NCBI RefSeq assembly: GCF_027158465.1
Contig: NZ_JAMKYL010000001.1
Coordinates: 558,001 to 622,000, forward strand
Source: Oxalobacter paeniformigenes
GTDB lineage: Bacteria > Pseudomonadota > Gammaproteobacteria > Burkholderiales > Burkholderiaceae_D
Length of the DNA stretch: 64,000 bases
Reading direction: 5' to 3'
The notes under the pieces were generated by a model. The model saw nothing but the letters and a program-made list of their open reading frames with translations. It had not been told where the DNA came from and did not search any database. Below, in pieces: positions 8,127 to 17,414 of the stretch. A program made the translations under genes and the position numbers. Within the stretch, counting starts at the first letter, position 1. Each line of letters opens with the position of its first letter.

Positions 8127-9086
8127 TCATGGGCGGGTTTCCAGTCGCAGCAGTTCGCGCACGCCACGCTCGGCGATGTCGATCGGGTTGCCGTCTTTTT
8201 CTTTGCTGTAGTAGTCCCAGGCGGCTTGCGAGAGATCGGCAATCGTTTTTTCGGCGTCCAGTATGGAGCCGCGTGCTCCGGTGACGAAGACGCTGATGAA
8301 GACGGGACGTTTGTCAGGCAACACGATGATGCCGATATCGTTGACGGTCGTGCTGCCGTCGGACGGATTTTCGCCGGTACCGGTACGGTGGGCCAGTACG
8401 GTTCCGGCAGGCAGCGGCCCGCGCAGGCGTCCCGGCCCGGTCATGGTTTCCTGCATGTATTCCCAGAGCAGTTCATGGCTGTCGGGGTGCAACAGTTCTT
8501 TTCCGTAAAACAGGGCGAGCAGCCGGTTGGCCGCTTCGGGGGTGGCGGTGTTGGCCATGCGCATGCCGGGGGTGTCATGCATCGCGGTACAGGTCGCGCC
8601 GATGTGCATGCCGGTGATGCCGAGCGATTGTACGTAGCGTTCGACGGCCCCGGGGCCGCCGATTTGGCGCATGAGGATGTCACAACCGTTGTTGTCGGAA
8701 TGGGCGATGGTTTCGTAGAGGATATCGACTGTCTTGACCTCGGCGGTCTGGCCTTCGTAGCGTTCGCGCAAGGGGCTGATGGTATCCGGTTTCAGATCGG
8801 CCGGGGTGATCGTGATGGTGTCGTCAAGCCGAAGTTCCCCGCGATCGACCCGTTCGAGTACGGCCAGCGCCAGCGGAAACTTCACGATGCTGTACATCGG
8901 GTAAGCCTTTCCGGCACGCACGGCCGCACGTTCGCCGGAGCCTGTGGCTTCTATCGCCAGACCGACGTCGGCGGAATCGCCGGCGGCGATGGCCTCCGCC
9001 TGCAGCTGGAGCGTGCCGGCGCAGGAGGCACAAAGCGGAAAGAGCGCGACACAGGCGCAAAGAATTCGGATCAGCTTGTTTTTCAT
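8127..9086 (-). CDS. Class A beta-lactamase homologue lacking Glu166
   Basis: A 319-residue paralogue of the lactamase at 6417-7451. Signal region MKNKLIRILCACVALFPLCA, ending in a weak lipobox-like CASC. Motifs: S-x-x-K (SIVKFP), S-D-N (HSDNNGCD), and R-T-G in place of K-T-G (AHRTGTG), a change also known in carbenicillinases. The 60-residue stretch after S-D-N aligns with the paralogue without gaps, and at Ambler 166 this protein has Cys (ATCTAMH) instead of the general-base Glu (ATTERTMH). Family knowledge says Glu166 is needed to hydrolyse the acyl-enzyme, so this protein may bind but not turn over beta-lactams, or act as a sensor or on another substrate. The start at 9086 begins the signal peptide. 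Confidence 0.85.
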   Translation of the reverse strand: MKNKLIRILCACVALFPLCASCAGTLQLQAEAIAAGDSADVGLAIEATGSGERAAVRAGKAYPMYSIVKFPLALAVLERVDRGELRLDDTITITPADLKPDTISPLRERYEGQTAEVKTVDILYETIAHSDNNGCDILMRQIGGPGAVERYVQSLGITGMHIGATCTAMHDTPGMRMANTATPEAANRLLALFYGKELLHPDSHELLWEYMQETMTGPGRLRGPLPAGTVLAHRTGTGENPSDGSTTVNDIGIIVLPDKRPVFISVFVTGARGSILDAEKTIADLSQAAWDYYSKEKDGNPIDIAERGVRELLRLETRP

Positions 9087-9346
9087 CGGGAAACGGGCGT
9101 TTTGTGGACGGGCCGGATGATGGCTGCCGGACGCGACAGCGAATTTTTTATTGTAACCCATCATGCCGCGGATGTAAGCCATGTTCCGGACAGGCGGTTT
9201 TTCCGGGCAAGGGAGCTCCGGCGGAAAAGTGCCACGAAAGTCCGTTGTCCGTCTCCGGGCGGGGTATAAAAAAGGGGTGTCCCGTGGGGCCGCGCTGGCC
9301 GTATCGCCGGGATATACAGGCAATCTTAGTCAGGGAAGGAGTATGT

Positions 9347-9853
9347 ATGAACAATTTCATGAATGGATTCATCAAGGCGCTGTCGATGCCCAGTTCGGCC
9401 GACAATCTCTATGAAGCCGGTATGGCGCTGGACAAATGGCTTGACGAAGGGAACCGCCGCCAGGAATTGATGGATGCCGCAAAAGAAGACGGGCGTTCTT
9501 ATTCCGATCCGGATCGTTCTATGATGTCCGATTACAGAAAACGTTTATTCGAGAAGTCGCGCGAACGCTACTGGAACGACACGGCGCCCGGCGGACGCTT
9601 CCGCCAGTCCGGTTCGAATGGCATGGAACCCGGCGGCAGGGATGCGGAGTTGTCGCCTGAGGGAGAAAGGGAAATCGACAAGATGATGCTTCAGCTGGAA
9701 GATCAGCTGATCGACATTCTCAATCGCGGCAACCCCGATCCGAGAGCGAAACAGCCCGGTGCGCCCAGACGGGTGCCGTTTTTCATGCGCGATCCCAGAA
9801 AGCAGGGAAGCATGCCGGGCGGCAATTCGCCGTCTTACCGCGACAATCCGTGA
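9347..9853 (+). CDS. Hypothetical charged protein
   Basis: A 168-residue hydrophilic protein, rich in Asp, Glu, Arg, Lys, Gly and Pro, with no signal peptide or membrane segment. The N-terminal half (MALDKWLDEGNRRQELMDAA, EGEREIDKMMLQLEDQLIDI) is likely helical; the tail is Pro/Arg/Gly rich. A GGAAGGA ribosome site precedes the ATG at 9347. No family recognised. The neighbours are unrelated and point toward it or away, so context gives no hint. Confidence 0.6.
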   Translation: MNNFMNGFIKALSMPSSADNLYEAGMALDKWLDEGNRRQELMDAAKEDGRSYSDPDRSMMSDYRKRLFEKSRERYWNDTAPGGRFRQSGSNGMEPGGRDAELSPEGEREIDKMMLQLEDQLIDILNRGNPDPRAKQPGAPRRVPFFMRDPRKQGSMPGGNSPSYRDNP

Positions 9854-9868
9854 CGCCCGGCGTTTGCG

Positions 9869-11071
9869 CTAGATGTAATCCGAGATATAGGGTTTTTCCG
9901 AGATCAGGGCATTGTCCAGCAGGCGCAAGGCGGCATCGCTTGCGGTGATCCGTTCCAGTCTGGCCAGCTCGGAAGCGCGTTTGTAGCCCAGAAGCAGGGT
10001 CGTCAGCGTGCCGATGGACATGGAAGCCTCATGCGGCGCACCGCCTTCGGCGAGCGAGACTTTTCCGCCGGAAAACACGAGGGTGAAGGATTTGTCGTTC
10101 CATTCGAGGAAGGAATCGGTGATGTGCAGCGTGATTTTTCCGGTCGCGTCCGGGTCGCAACGGTAGTTTTCGAGAAACATCGCCACATCGACGATCCGTC
10201 CCATGATATAGGGGCGGATCGTTTCTTTTATGTCGCTGTCGTCCAGACTGAAAGCGACGGGTTCGCTGAAATAGTTGCTGCCCCTGACTTCGTTGACCAT
10301 GGACTCATGGGCGCTGATGTATTTGAGCAGCCCCTTTCGCGCCTCGCTGTTGAGATAGATGGTCTCGCGGATGTACATGACGTCGTCCTTGATGAGATAG
10401 ACCATGTATCCCTGCGGTTTGTCGTCGGCGTTGTAATAGATCGCCACGGCGGTATCGTCCTCGATCCATCGCCAGTATTCTTCCCATGCCAGCCGGTTGC
10501 GGTACAGGCAGCCGTGGGTCTGGTTCGCGAAACGGGTGTGCAGCGTCATGAAATCGGTATTGTCCCACGAGACGCGGCGGACATATCCCGGAACCGAGAG
10601 ATGGCGCGGCAGCTGGATATCGCGGATGCGGTACGACATTTTGTCCGAGACGATTTCCCAGCCCCGTTTGCGGTACAGCGGGATGGAATACGGATACAGC
10701 AGCGAAAGCGATTGTCCGTTCCTGCGCATTTCCGTGAGTCCGCATTTCATGAGTTTCGACATCAGTCCCATACCGGAATATTCCGGATAGGTCGCCACGC
10801 TCGTGACGAATCCGATGGGATACACGGCGGAATGGACGTTCATTTTGAGCGGATAGACCGCGAATTGGGACACGAGTGTCTTGTCATCGAAACAGCCCCA
10901 GACATCGGCGCGTTCGAGAATCGGGAATTTGGACTGCTTGATATCGTCCTCTTCCCAGCCATAATCCTGAAGGTTTTTTTCCGTGACCTGGAAGGCGTAA
11001 CGCAACAGGGCATTGTACTGATCCAGGTCGGCGGATGTCAGTTCCCTGATATGAAAATTGCTTTTGACCAT
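9869..11071 (-). CDS. eis: Eis-like multi-acetyltransferase
   Basis: A 400-residue protein, the usual length of the Eis family: an N-terminal GNAT domain, a second GNAT-like domain and a C-terminal SCP2-like domain ending in a free carboxylate used in catalysis (here ISDYI at the end). The acetyl-CoA site is TSVATYPEYSGMGLMSKLM, followed by LLYPYSIPLYRKRGWEIVSD, a hallmark segment of the family. Eis proteins acetylate amines of aminoglycosides and peptides in mycobacteria and bacilli. The family is commonest in Actinobacteria and Firmicutes, so lateral origin is possible. A GAGGAA ribosome site precedes the ATG. The substrate cannot be predicted. Confidence 0.82.
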   Translation of the reverse strand: MVKSNFHIRELTSADLDQYNALLRYAFQVTEKNLQDYGWEEDDIKQSKFPILERADVWGCFDDKTLVSQFAVYPLKMNVHSAVYPIGFVTSVATYPEYSGMGLMSKLMKCGLTEMRRNGQSLSLLYPYSIPLYRKRGWEIVSDKMSYRIRDIQLPRHLSVPGYVRRVSWDNTDFMTLHTRFANQTHGCLYRNRLAWEEYWRWIEDDTAVAIYYNADDKPQGYMVYLIKDDVMYIRETIYLNSEARKGLLKYISAHESMVNEVRGSNYFSEPVAFSLDDSDIKETIRPYIMGRIVDVAMFLENYRCDPDATGKITLHITDSFLEWNDKSFTLVFSGGKVSLAEGGAPHEASMSIGTLTTLLLGYKRASELARLERITASDAALRLLDNALISEKPYISDYI

Positions 11072-11582
11072 GATATTCCTCTGGCTTGCGCCGTTTTGCG
11101 GCGCGTTGTGCGGGTTCGGCGGGTATCGCCGGCCGTACCGGTTCCGGACGATGTCCGTGCGGGAACATGCGGCAAGTCCGGCATGGGCCGCTTGCGGGAA
11201 TGACGTTCGCGTGAAAACAGACAGGTGCCGGATGAACCGGACGGCGAGTATGAAAACGGGTTGTATCGTCTTGACAGGTACGCCAGATTGACCGTTGGAT
11301 GTGTGAGTATGTCCGTCACCGCCGTCCTGCCGGGCGGATGTTTTGCAACGGGAAGCCGGCGAACCGTTTTCGCAGGCGAAGCGAAAGGGTCGCGCACGGC
11401 CTGTTGCCGCAACAGGAAGGGACGGGAACGGAAAAACTGCCGCTGCCGTCCGGTGGACGTACCGTGCGCGCGGATGAACCGGTCACGCATGAAAGGTGCG
11501 TCTGGCGATGAAACCTTTCGTCATTATATCACGCCGGACATGACGGCGGGATGACACCGGTTGCGGGAATGGATGACGCGGG
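11072..11582. other. Gene-free stretch upstream of the Eis-like gene
   Basis: About 510 bases between two minus-strand genes. Short open frames exist but lack ribosome sites and protein-like composition. No hairpin or repeat stood out. Confidence 0.4.
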
Positions 11583-12227
11583 TCAGAAAAAGTCTTTTTT
11601 CAGCCGCCACGCCTGCCGGAGATAGTCCTGCGCCTTGCGCGAGGTTTCCGTTCCGCGACTGGAAAATCCGTCCGCGCGCGGCAGTTCCGGCGTGTTTTGC
11701 AGATGACAGACGTCGGCGATGAAAAGCTGGATGACGCTGACGGGATCGGTTTTCATGCGGGTCGCCAGTTCGATGAATTCGAAGGGAATGGCGACGGCAT
11801 GTTTTGCCGTATTGTCCGAGACGAAGCGGCCGCCCTCGCCGGGAATGATGCCGCGCGGTGCGAGAAAACCGTCCGGATTCTTGTCGTTTCGCCAGCCGAT
11901 GCAATTGATGTTGTAGTCGCTGTCGATGAATTCGTAATCGTCGAGTTCGAAGGCGCGGCGCAGGCTCTGGTCGACATAGGCGTCGAACCGGTAAAACAGG
12001 CGCGGCCTGTTGCCGCCCTGGGGTTTCTTGCGGATGAGCCTGGCCAGTCCGATGATGACGGCGTCCGCGCCGGAGGTGTTCAGGCGTTTTTCGTAATGCA
12101 GGGCATTGGCCGGATCGGCAGGCAGCGACAGTTCCCTGCCACGGTATTCAATGACCAGTCGTTTTTCGCCGTTGCCGGCGGTAGCGACGCCTTTCAGGCG
12201 TGCGTCATAGTATAGGGTCGGTCTCAC
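11583..12227 (-). CDS. Hypothetical protein
   Basis: A 214-residue soluble protein with no signal or membrane segment, starting at a GTG (12227). Composition is that of a real globular protein, with a conserved-looking core NPDGFLAPRGIIPGEGGRFV and a C-terminal helix ending WRLKKDFF. I do not recognise a family. The ribosome site is weak, so the start is uncertain. It is alone on the minus strand between gaps. Confidence 0.6.
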   Translation of the reverse strand: MRPTLYYDARLKGVATAGNGEKRLVIEYRGRELSLPADPANALHYEKRLNTSGADAVIIGLARLIRKKPQGGNRPRLFYRFDAYVDQSLRRAFELDDYEFIDSDYNINCIGWRNDKNPDGFLAPRGIIPGEGGRFVSDNTAKHAVAIPFEFIELATRMKTDPVSVIQLFIADVCHLQNTPELPRADGFSSRGTETSRKAQDYLRQAWRLKKDFF

Positions 12228-12461
12228 GATAGTCCGTCAGATGGGATTTCAGATCAGGAACGCCCCATGCCGTTTCGGATGGATGCGCACCGGAAAAGCG
12301 GAAATGTATCGGAAAAACGGAGTGCTTGCAACGTCCTGTTTCAGGTCTCGGTCATGAAGGTTTTGCGGGAAACGAAACGGCATGCGCAAACGGAATTGAC
12401 GCAAGCCCCTATCCGGCGACAGAACGGAACGGTCATGCCGTTCCGTTCGTGCGGGCGGGAA

Positions 12462-12824
12462 TCAGCGAATGACGGTCAGACGCTTGACATCGATTTCCGG
12501 TGCGCGCATCAGGTCCTTGTCGACCTTGCCCCAGATTTCGACCTGGGTGTTGGCGTCCACGCGCTGGCCTGCGAAATCTTCCTCATCGATTTCGACCTTG
12601 ATGGTACCGGTACCGTCGGTGAACTGGTACATGTCATTGGAAATGCGGTTGATGATCTTGCCGCGCAGGGTGACACGGGTGTCATCGACCGGGTTTTTCA
12701 GGATTTCGGCAACGTTTTTGTAGGAAACGGCCTGGCTTGGGCCGGTGTACTGGGCTTGTGCCGTGCTGGCGGCACACATGACACCGGAAGCGACAAGCAG
12801 GGTGGCGGCGATTTTCTTGAGCAT
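12462..12824 (-). CDS. YgiW/YdeI-family periplasmic OB-fold protein (BOF)
   Basis: A 120-residue protein with a signal peptide (MLKKIAATLLVASGVMCAASTAQA) and a mature OB-like domain. The segment VAEILKNPVDDTRVTLRGKIINRI, followed by YQFTDGTGTIKVEIDEEDF and VEIWGKVD, matches the BOF family, small periplasmic proteins linked to stress tolerance and cation or peptide binding. Start 12824 is set by the signal peptide and an AAAGGAG-type site. A close paralogue lies directly upstream (12910-13302), so this is a tandem duplication, perhaps one transcript. Confidence 0.85.
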   Translation of the reverse strand: MLKKIAATLLVASGVMCAASTAQAQYTGPSQAVSYKNVAEILKNPVDDTRVTLRGKIINRISNDMYQFTDGTGTIKVEIDEEDFAGQRVDANTQVEIWGKVDKDLMRAPEIDVKRLTVIR

Positions 12825-12909
12825 GTTTTCTCCTTTGCTTTTGGCGTTGTCGTTGAAAAAAAGGGTTGGACACATATCCGTAAGACGGGGCGGAATGTGC
12901 AGGCAAAAA

Positions 12910-13302
12910 TCAGTTGACGATCGTCAGGCGCTTGACGTCGATGTGCAAATCTTTCCTCATCGGGTCTTCATGGATGTTGCCCCAGATTTCGACAGGGGTG
13001 TTGGCATCGATGCGCTGGCCGCCGAATTCCTTCGGACCGATCTTGGCGTTGACGACACCGGAACCGTCGGAGAACTGGTACATCTTGTCGGTCAGCTGCA
13101 TGATGATCTTGCCGCGCAGGGTCACATAGGTATCGTCAACCGGTTCCCTGAGGATTTCGGCGACGTTCTTGTACTGCCGGACCTTGCTGGGGCCGACATA
13201 TTCGGCATGGGCCGCGTTCATGACGCCCATCATGCCGGATGCCGCAAGAATCGTGGCGCCGCATACGACGGCAAGAGAACGGGATGCAAGTTTTCTGAAC
13301 AT
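12910..13302 (-). CDS. YgiW/YdeI-family periplasmic OB-fold protein (BOF), paralogue
   Basis: A 130-residue paralogue of the downstream gene. Signal peptide MFRKLASRSLAVVCGATILA cleaving near AHAEY; BOF domain with VAEILREPVDDTYVTLRGKI, YQFSDGSGVVNAKIGPKEF and VEIWGNIHEDP. The domain is near-identical in layout to its neighbour, but the acidic loop of the other copy (EIDEEDF) is here neutral or basic (KIGPKEF), which may alter ligand binding. Lies 85 bases upstream of the paralogue on the same strand. Confidence 0.85.
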   Translation of the reverse strand: MFRKLASRSLAVVCGATILAASGMMGVMNAAHAEYVGPSKVRQYKNVAEILREPVDDTYVTLRGKIIMQLTDKMYQFSDGSGVVNAKIGPKEFGGQRIDANTPVEIWGNIHEDPMRKDLHIDVKRLTIVN

Positions 13303-13614
13303 GATTTTTCCTTATCGTGGGGGGAGGGAACGCCCAAAATGTTTCCCTGAAGCACCATATTAACGTATTTTGAAAATCGGTGCAGACGACCGCATCAAAT
13401 CCCGTGCGGTTTGCCTGCACGCTGTGATTGCCGCCGGGTGAATCGTCCGCGACGGGTGCAAAAACGGCGATGACGGGACAAAACAGGTTAAAATGCCGGT
13501 CTGGACAACTTGCCTGCCGCGTGGCAGGCCGCAGGGCAGGACGTATCGCGGCGAAACGCCGGACGCGGACAGTCTGTCCTGACGCACAAACGGGACACAA
13601 ACGGGAGAATCGAC

Positions 13615-14598
13615 ATGTATATCGTGACAGGCGGCGCCGGTTTCATCGGCAGTGCCATGGTCTGGAAACTGAACCAGATGGGCATCGACGACATCATCGT
13701 GGTGGACAATCTGGCATCGAGCGAGAAATGGCACAATCTGGTCAATCGCCGTTTCACCGATTATCTGCACCGGGATACTTTCCGCAAGATGCTGGAAGAC
13801 AACCGCCTGCATTACAAGATCGACGGCATCATCCATCTGGGTGCGTGTTCCTCGACGACGGAACGCAATGTCGATTTCCTGATGGAAAACAACGTCAAGT
13901 ACAGCGAACTGCTTTGCCGCCGCGCGATGGAACGGGGCGTGCGCTTCATCAACGCCAGCAGCGCAGCCACCTACGGCGACGGTTCGATGGGCTTTTCCGA
14001 CAGCATCGACACGGCGCTCAAGCTCAAGCCGCTCAATGCCTACGGCTGGTCCAAACAGCTTTTCGACATGTGGGCGTATCGTGAAAAACGCCTTGCTTCC
14101 ATCGCCAGCGTCAAGTTCTTCAACGTCTATGGCCCGAACGAATACCACAAGGGCGACATGAAAAGCGTGATCTGCAAAGTCTTCGCCGATATCCGCAAGG
14201 GGCTGCCGATCCGCCTGTTCAAGTCGGACAATCCGCAATACGGCGACGGGGAATCGTTCCGCGATTTCGTCTATGTGAAAGACTGCGTCAATGTCCTGTA
14301 CTGGCTGCTGGAACATCCCGAAGTCAACGGCATTCTCAATATCGGTTCCGGACGGGCGCGGACATGGAACGATCTGGCGCGTGCCGTCTATGCCGCGATG
14401 GACATGCCGCCCGTCATCGAGTATTTCGACATGCCGGAAAGTCTCAGGGGCAAATACCAGTATTTCACGCAGGCGGAAATGGGCTGGCTGGAAAAAGCCG
14501 GTTGCGATGTGGCGTTCCACAGTCTCGAGGAAGGCGTCGCCGATTATGTCCGCAACTATATGATGAAAGACGACCCCTATCTGGAACAGAACCTGTAA
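13615..14598 (+). CDS. hldD: ADP-L-glycero-D-manno-heptose 6-epimerase
   Basis: A 327-residue short-chain dehydrogenase-type epimerase that makes ADP-L-glycero-D-manno-heptose for the LPS inner core. The NAD(P) site is TGGAGFIGSAMVWKLN; the conserved HldD segments ACSSTTE, NASSAATYGDGS, the catalytic YGWSK (Tyr-x3-Lys), FFNVYGPNE-x-HKG-x-M and FRDFVYVKD all occur. Start: ATG 13615 with GGGAG about nine bases before it. The subtype, with MYIVTGGAGFIGSAMVWKLN and DNLASSEKWHNLVNRR, resembles Desulfovibrio-type HldD more than the usual enterobacterial or betaproteobacterial form, by memory. No other heptose gene is adjacent. Confidence 0.92.
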   Translation: MYIVTGGAGFIGSAMVWKLNQMGIDDIIVVDNLASSEKWHNLVNRRFTDYLHRDTFRKMLEDNRLHYKIDGIIHLGACSSTTERNVDFLMENNVKYSELLCRRAMERGVRFINASSAATYGDGSMGFSDSIDTALKLKPLNAYGWSKQLFDMWAYREKRLASIASVKFFNVYGPNEYHKGDMKSVICKVFADIRKGLPIRLFKSDNPQYGDGESFRDFVYVKDCVNVLYWLLEHPEVNGILNIGSGRARTWNDLARAVYAAMDMPPVIEYFDMPESLRGKYQYFTQAEMGWLEKAGCDVAFHSLEEGVADYVRNYMMKDDPYLEQNL

Positions 14599-14968
14599 GA
14601 GCGGGAGAGGGTGCATGGCGGCGCATGCCGCCTGCCGGTCCTGTTTGCGCTTTTTCGTCGTCGCCCGGTTTGCATCTTGCGCGTATTTTCATCTATCGTT
14701 GCATATCTTCGCCTGATTTTCCGTATTTTGCGGTTTTTTGCCGAACGAAAACGTTTTCGTGCAAGCCGGCGGAAATTCCTGCCGTTTTTTGTGTTTGCAC
14801 AACGTACTCTTTCCCGTTTGCGCTAATTAAGGTATAAAGACGCATTTTATGCGCGAACTGCACCGGAAAGTGCGTTTGTCGTGCAATCGTTTCCAGCAGC
14901 CGTTTCACCGCTTTTTGCGCCTTTTTGCCAACCGCCTGCCGTCACGGCACTCGATATCGGAACTGAAC
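14599..14968. other. Leader/promoter region of the porin gene
   Basis: About 370 bases with no gene. An AT-rich part around 14816-14850 contains TAATTAAGGTATAAAG, a possible -10 region, but no well-spaced -35 was found. A long untranslated leader of the porin is likely. Confidence 0.35.
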
Positions 14969-16033
14969 ATGAAAAAAACACTGGTTGCCGCCGTATTGTC
15001 CGGCCTGCTTTCGGCAGCGGCATATGCCCAATCTTCCGTCAATATCTACGGTATTCTCGATACCGGCCTCATCAAGGAATCCGGTTCGGATGTCCGCATG
15101 GGCGACTATATGTCCAGCCGTATCGGCTTTCGTGGCACCGAGGATCTGGGCAACGGGCTGAAAGCGACGTTCGAGCTGGAACAGCGTTTCCGCCTCAATG
15201 ACGGCACCCCCAGCAGCAGTTACAGCTGGGATGAAAAACTGCGCAACCGCCTGGGACGCAACGACGATACGCGATGGACGGGGTATGCCAACGTCGGACT
15301 GGCCGGCCAGTGGGGTGCCGTGCGTCTCGGACGCGTCATGAGCCTCGTGGCCGAAACCTTCACGATGATCGACCCGTTCGACCAGAACGGCATCGCATCC
15401 TCGTATTCGGTCAACAGCCTGCTGCACTCGCATTTCCTCAGCGATACCGTCCGCTATGACAGTCCGAACATCAACGGCTTCGAACTGGGACTGACCTATA
15501 CACTGGGCGACGACAAACACGGCGATTCCGCCGAAGACCAGTTCGTTCGTCGCGAGGGCAACGACGGCTTCGCCATCAACCCACGCTACCGCAACGGCCC
15601 GGTCATGTTGCTGGCGAACTTCGAGCGTGTCGCGGATTCCGGCAATTCCTATCTCTGGGATGTGGGCGGAACCTACCAGTGGGGCGATCTGAGGTTGTTC
15701 CTCGGCTATGAACGCACGGTATTCAAGCTCAACGAACTCGTTGGCAAGGCGGGCAACCAGTCCGAATGGCTCACCGGTCTGCTCTACCGCATGGGACCGC
15801 ACATCATTCTGGCATCCTACAACCGCGGGGAAATCGACGCCGGTATCTATGACGGCCATGCCAACAAATATGCCGTCGGCTACAACTACGAATTTTCCAA
15901 GCGTACGACCCTGTACAGCAGCCTGACCTATGTCGACAACAGCGACCCGGCCATCGGCGCGATCTACAACAGCAACGGCACCGAACGCAGCTCCATGACC
16001 GGTATCCAGATCGGGCTGAACCACAAGTTCTGA
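14969..16033 (+). CDS. Outer-membrane porin (Burkholderiales type)
   Basis: A 354-residue trimeric general-diffusion porin. Signal peptide MKKTLVAAVLSGLLSAAAYA, mature start QSSVNIYGILDTGL, the family hallmark. Conserved segments: SSRIGFRGTEDLGNGLKATFELE, WTGYANVGLAGQWGAVRLGR, and final strand IQIGLNHKF with the C-terminal Phe recognised by BAM. Sixteen strands would be usual. Start ATG 14969 gives the signal peptide directly; upstream in-frame codons are not credible. A strong lineage marker for betaproteobacteria. Confidence 0.93.
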   Translation: MKKTLVAAVLSGLLSAAAYAQSSVNIYGILDTGLIKESGSDVRMGDYMSSRIGFRGTEDLGNGLKATFELEQRFRLNDGTPSSSYSWDEKLRNRLGRNDDTRWTGYANVGLAGQWGAVRLGRVMSLVAETFTMIDPFDQNGIASSYSVNSLLHSHFLSDTVRYDSPNINGFELGLTYTLGDDKHGDSAEDQFVRREGNDGFAINPRYRNGPVMLLANFERVADSGNSYLWDVGGTYQWGDLRLFLGYERTVFKLNELVGKAGNQSEWLTGLLYRMGPHIILASYNRGEIDAGIYDGHANKYAVGYNYEFSKRTTLYSSLTYVDNSDPAIGAIYNSNGTERSSMTGIQIGLNHKF

Positions 16034-16162
16034 ACACGGCCACCGCCGGTTTGCCTTTTGCATCCGGCGGCACGATAATGGCGTCGTTTGCCGGAAAAGG
16101 GGCCGCCGCGCTTTCCGCGGCCAGCACCTGTCCTCCGGATATCGTATCAGCCAGTCAGGATC

Positions 16163-17380
16163 ATGTCCCTTTTTCCCGTCGGCCGCATACCGGCTGAAAA
16201 CCGAACCCTCGGCGCGCTGTCGCTGGCCGTTTTTCTCACCTATCTGACCGTCGGATTGCCCCTGCCGGTCATCCCGCTGTTCGTCTATCACGAACTGGGG
16301 CTTTCCAATACGCTGGTCGGCATCGCCGTCGGCTGCCAGTTCATCGCCACCGTCCTCACCCGTGCCTATGCGGGACGTCTCGCCGACAACAGCGGCGCGC
16401 GCAAAACCGCCTTGCGGGGCATGCTGGCCTGTTCGGCCGCTGGCGCGCTGTATTTGCTCGCCGCCGCGCTCCCGCTGCCGCCGCTGGCACGCTATGGCCT
16501 GCTGATTGCGGGACGGCTCTCGCTCGGCTTCGGCGAAAGCCTGCTGGTTTCCGGCAACTTCACCTGGGCGATCGGACTGATCGGCGCGAACCGCGCGGGC
16601 AAGATCATGTCATGGAACGGCATGGCGATTTACGGTGCGCTCGCCGCCGGTGCGCCGCTGGGCCTGTGGATGAACGGACAGGCCGGTTTCGTCGCGCTGG
16701 GACTTGTCACCGTACTGTTGCCGCTCATCGCCTTCATGCTCGACAGACGCATTCCCGAAATTCCGGTTTCGCCCGGCAGACAGGTCGCCTTGCATACCGT
16801 CGCGAAAGCGATCTGGCAACCCGGTCTCGCGCTGGCCATGCAAGGCTGCGGGTTCGCCCTGATCGGCACCTTCATGTCGCTGCTGTTCGTTTCCGAAGGC
16901 TGGGAACATGCCGGCGCGGCCCTGAGCTGTTTCGGGGTGGCATTCGTCGGGGTGCGGGTCATCTTCGGCAGCCTTCCCGACAAAATCGGCGGCATGAAAG
17001 TCGCCATGGTATCGCTTGCCGTCGAGGCGGCAGGGCAGGCACTCATCTTTTTCGCGGGCAATGCCTGGGTCGCGCTGGCCGGCGCGATGATAACCGGCTG
17101 CGGCTGCTCGCTCATGTTCCCGTCGCTGGGCGTCGAAATCGTCAGGCGCGTTCCGGTACAGGCCAGAGGGACGGCCATCGGCGGTTATGCGGCGTTCCAG
17201 GATATTTCGTATGCGTTCACCGGGCCTGCCACGGGCATGATGGCGACGGCGCTTGGCTATTCATCCGTATTCGCTGCGGGCACGGTTTGCGCGTTGACGG
17301 GGATTGCGCTGGTCATCCTGTATGCGCGGTCGGCGAAAATCCCCCCGCCGGAACAGGAGCATGATGCGGCAGGCGTATGA
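16163..17380 (+). CDS. MFS transporter (YhhS/YfcJ-like)
   Basis: A 405-residue protein with twelve predicted helices and MFS motif A in the loop after helix 2 (RAYAGRLADNSGARKT). Other marks: helix 4 with RLSLGFGESLL and the central loop near LDRRIPEIPVSPG. The E-S-L-L and N-F-x-W-A-I motifs suit the YhhS/YfcJ group of small exporters; substrate unknown. AGGA lies five bases before the ATG at 16163. Convergent with the AgcS gene. Confidence 0.85.
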   Translation: MSLFPVGRIPAENRTLGALSLAVFLTYLTVGLPLPVIPLFVYHELGLSNTLVGIAVGCQFIATVLTRAYAGRLADNSGARKTALRGMLACSAAGALYLLAAALPLPPLARYGLLIAGRLSLGFGESLLVSGNFTWAIGLIGANRAGKIMSWNGMAIYGALAAGAPLGLWMNGQAGFVALGLVTVLLPLIAFMLDRRIPEIPVSPGRQVALHTVAKAIWQPGLALAMQGCGFALIGTFMSLLFVSEGWEHAGAALSCFGVAFVGVRVIFGSLPDKIGGMKVAMVSLAVEAAGQALIFFAGNAWVALAGAMITGCGCSLMFPSLGVEIVRRVPVQARGTAIGGYAAFQDISYAFTGPATGMMATALGYSSVFAAGTVCALTGIALVILYARSAKIPPPEQEHDAAGV

Positions 17381-17414
17381 CTGCCGTCAGGAGACGGTGT
17401 CGGTATCGTTGCCG

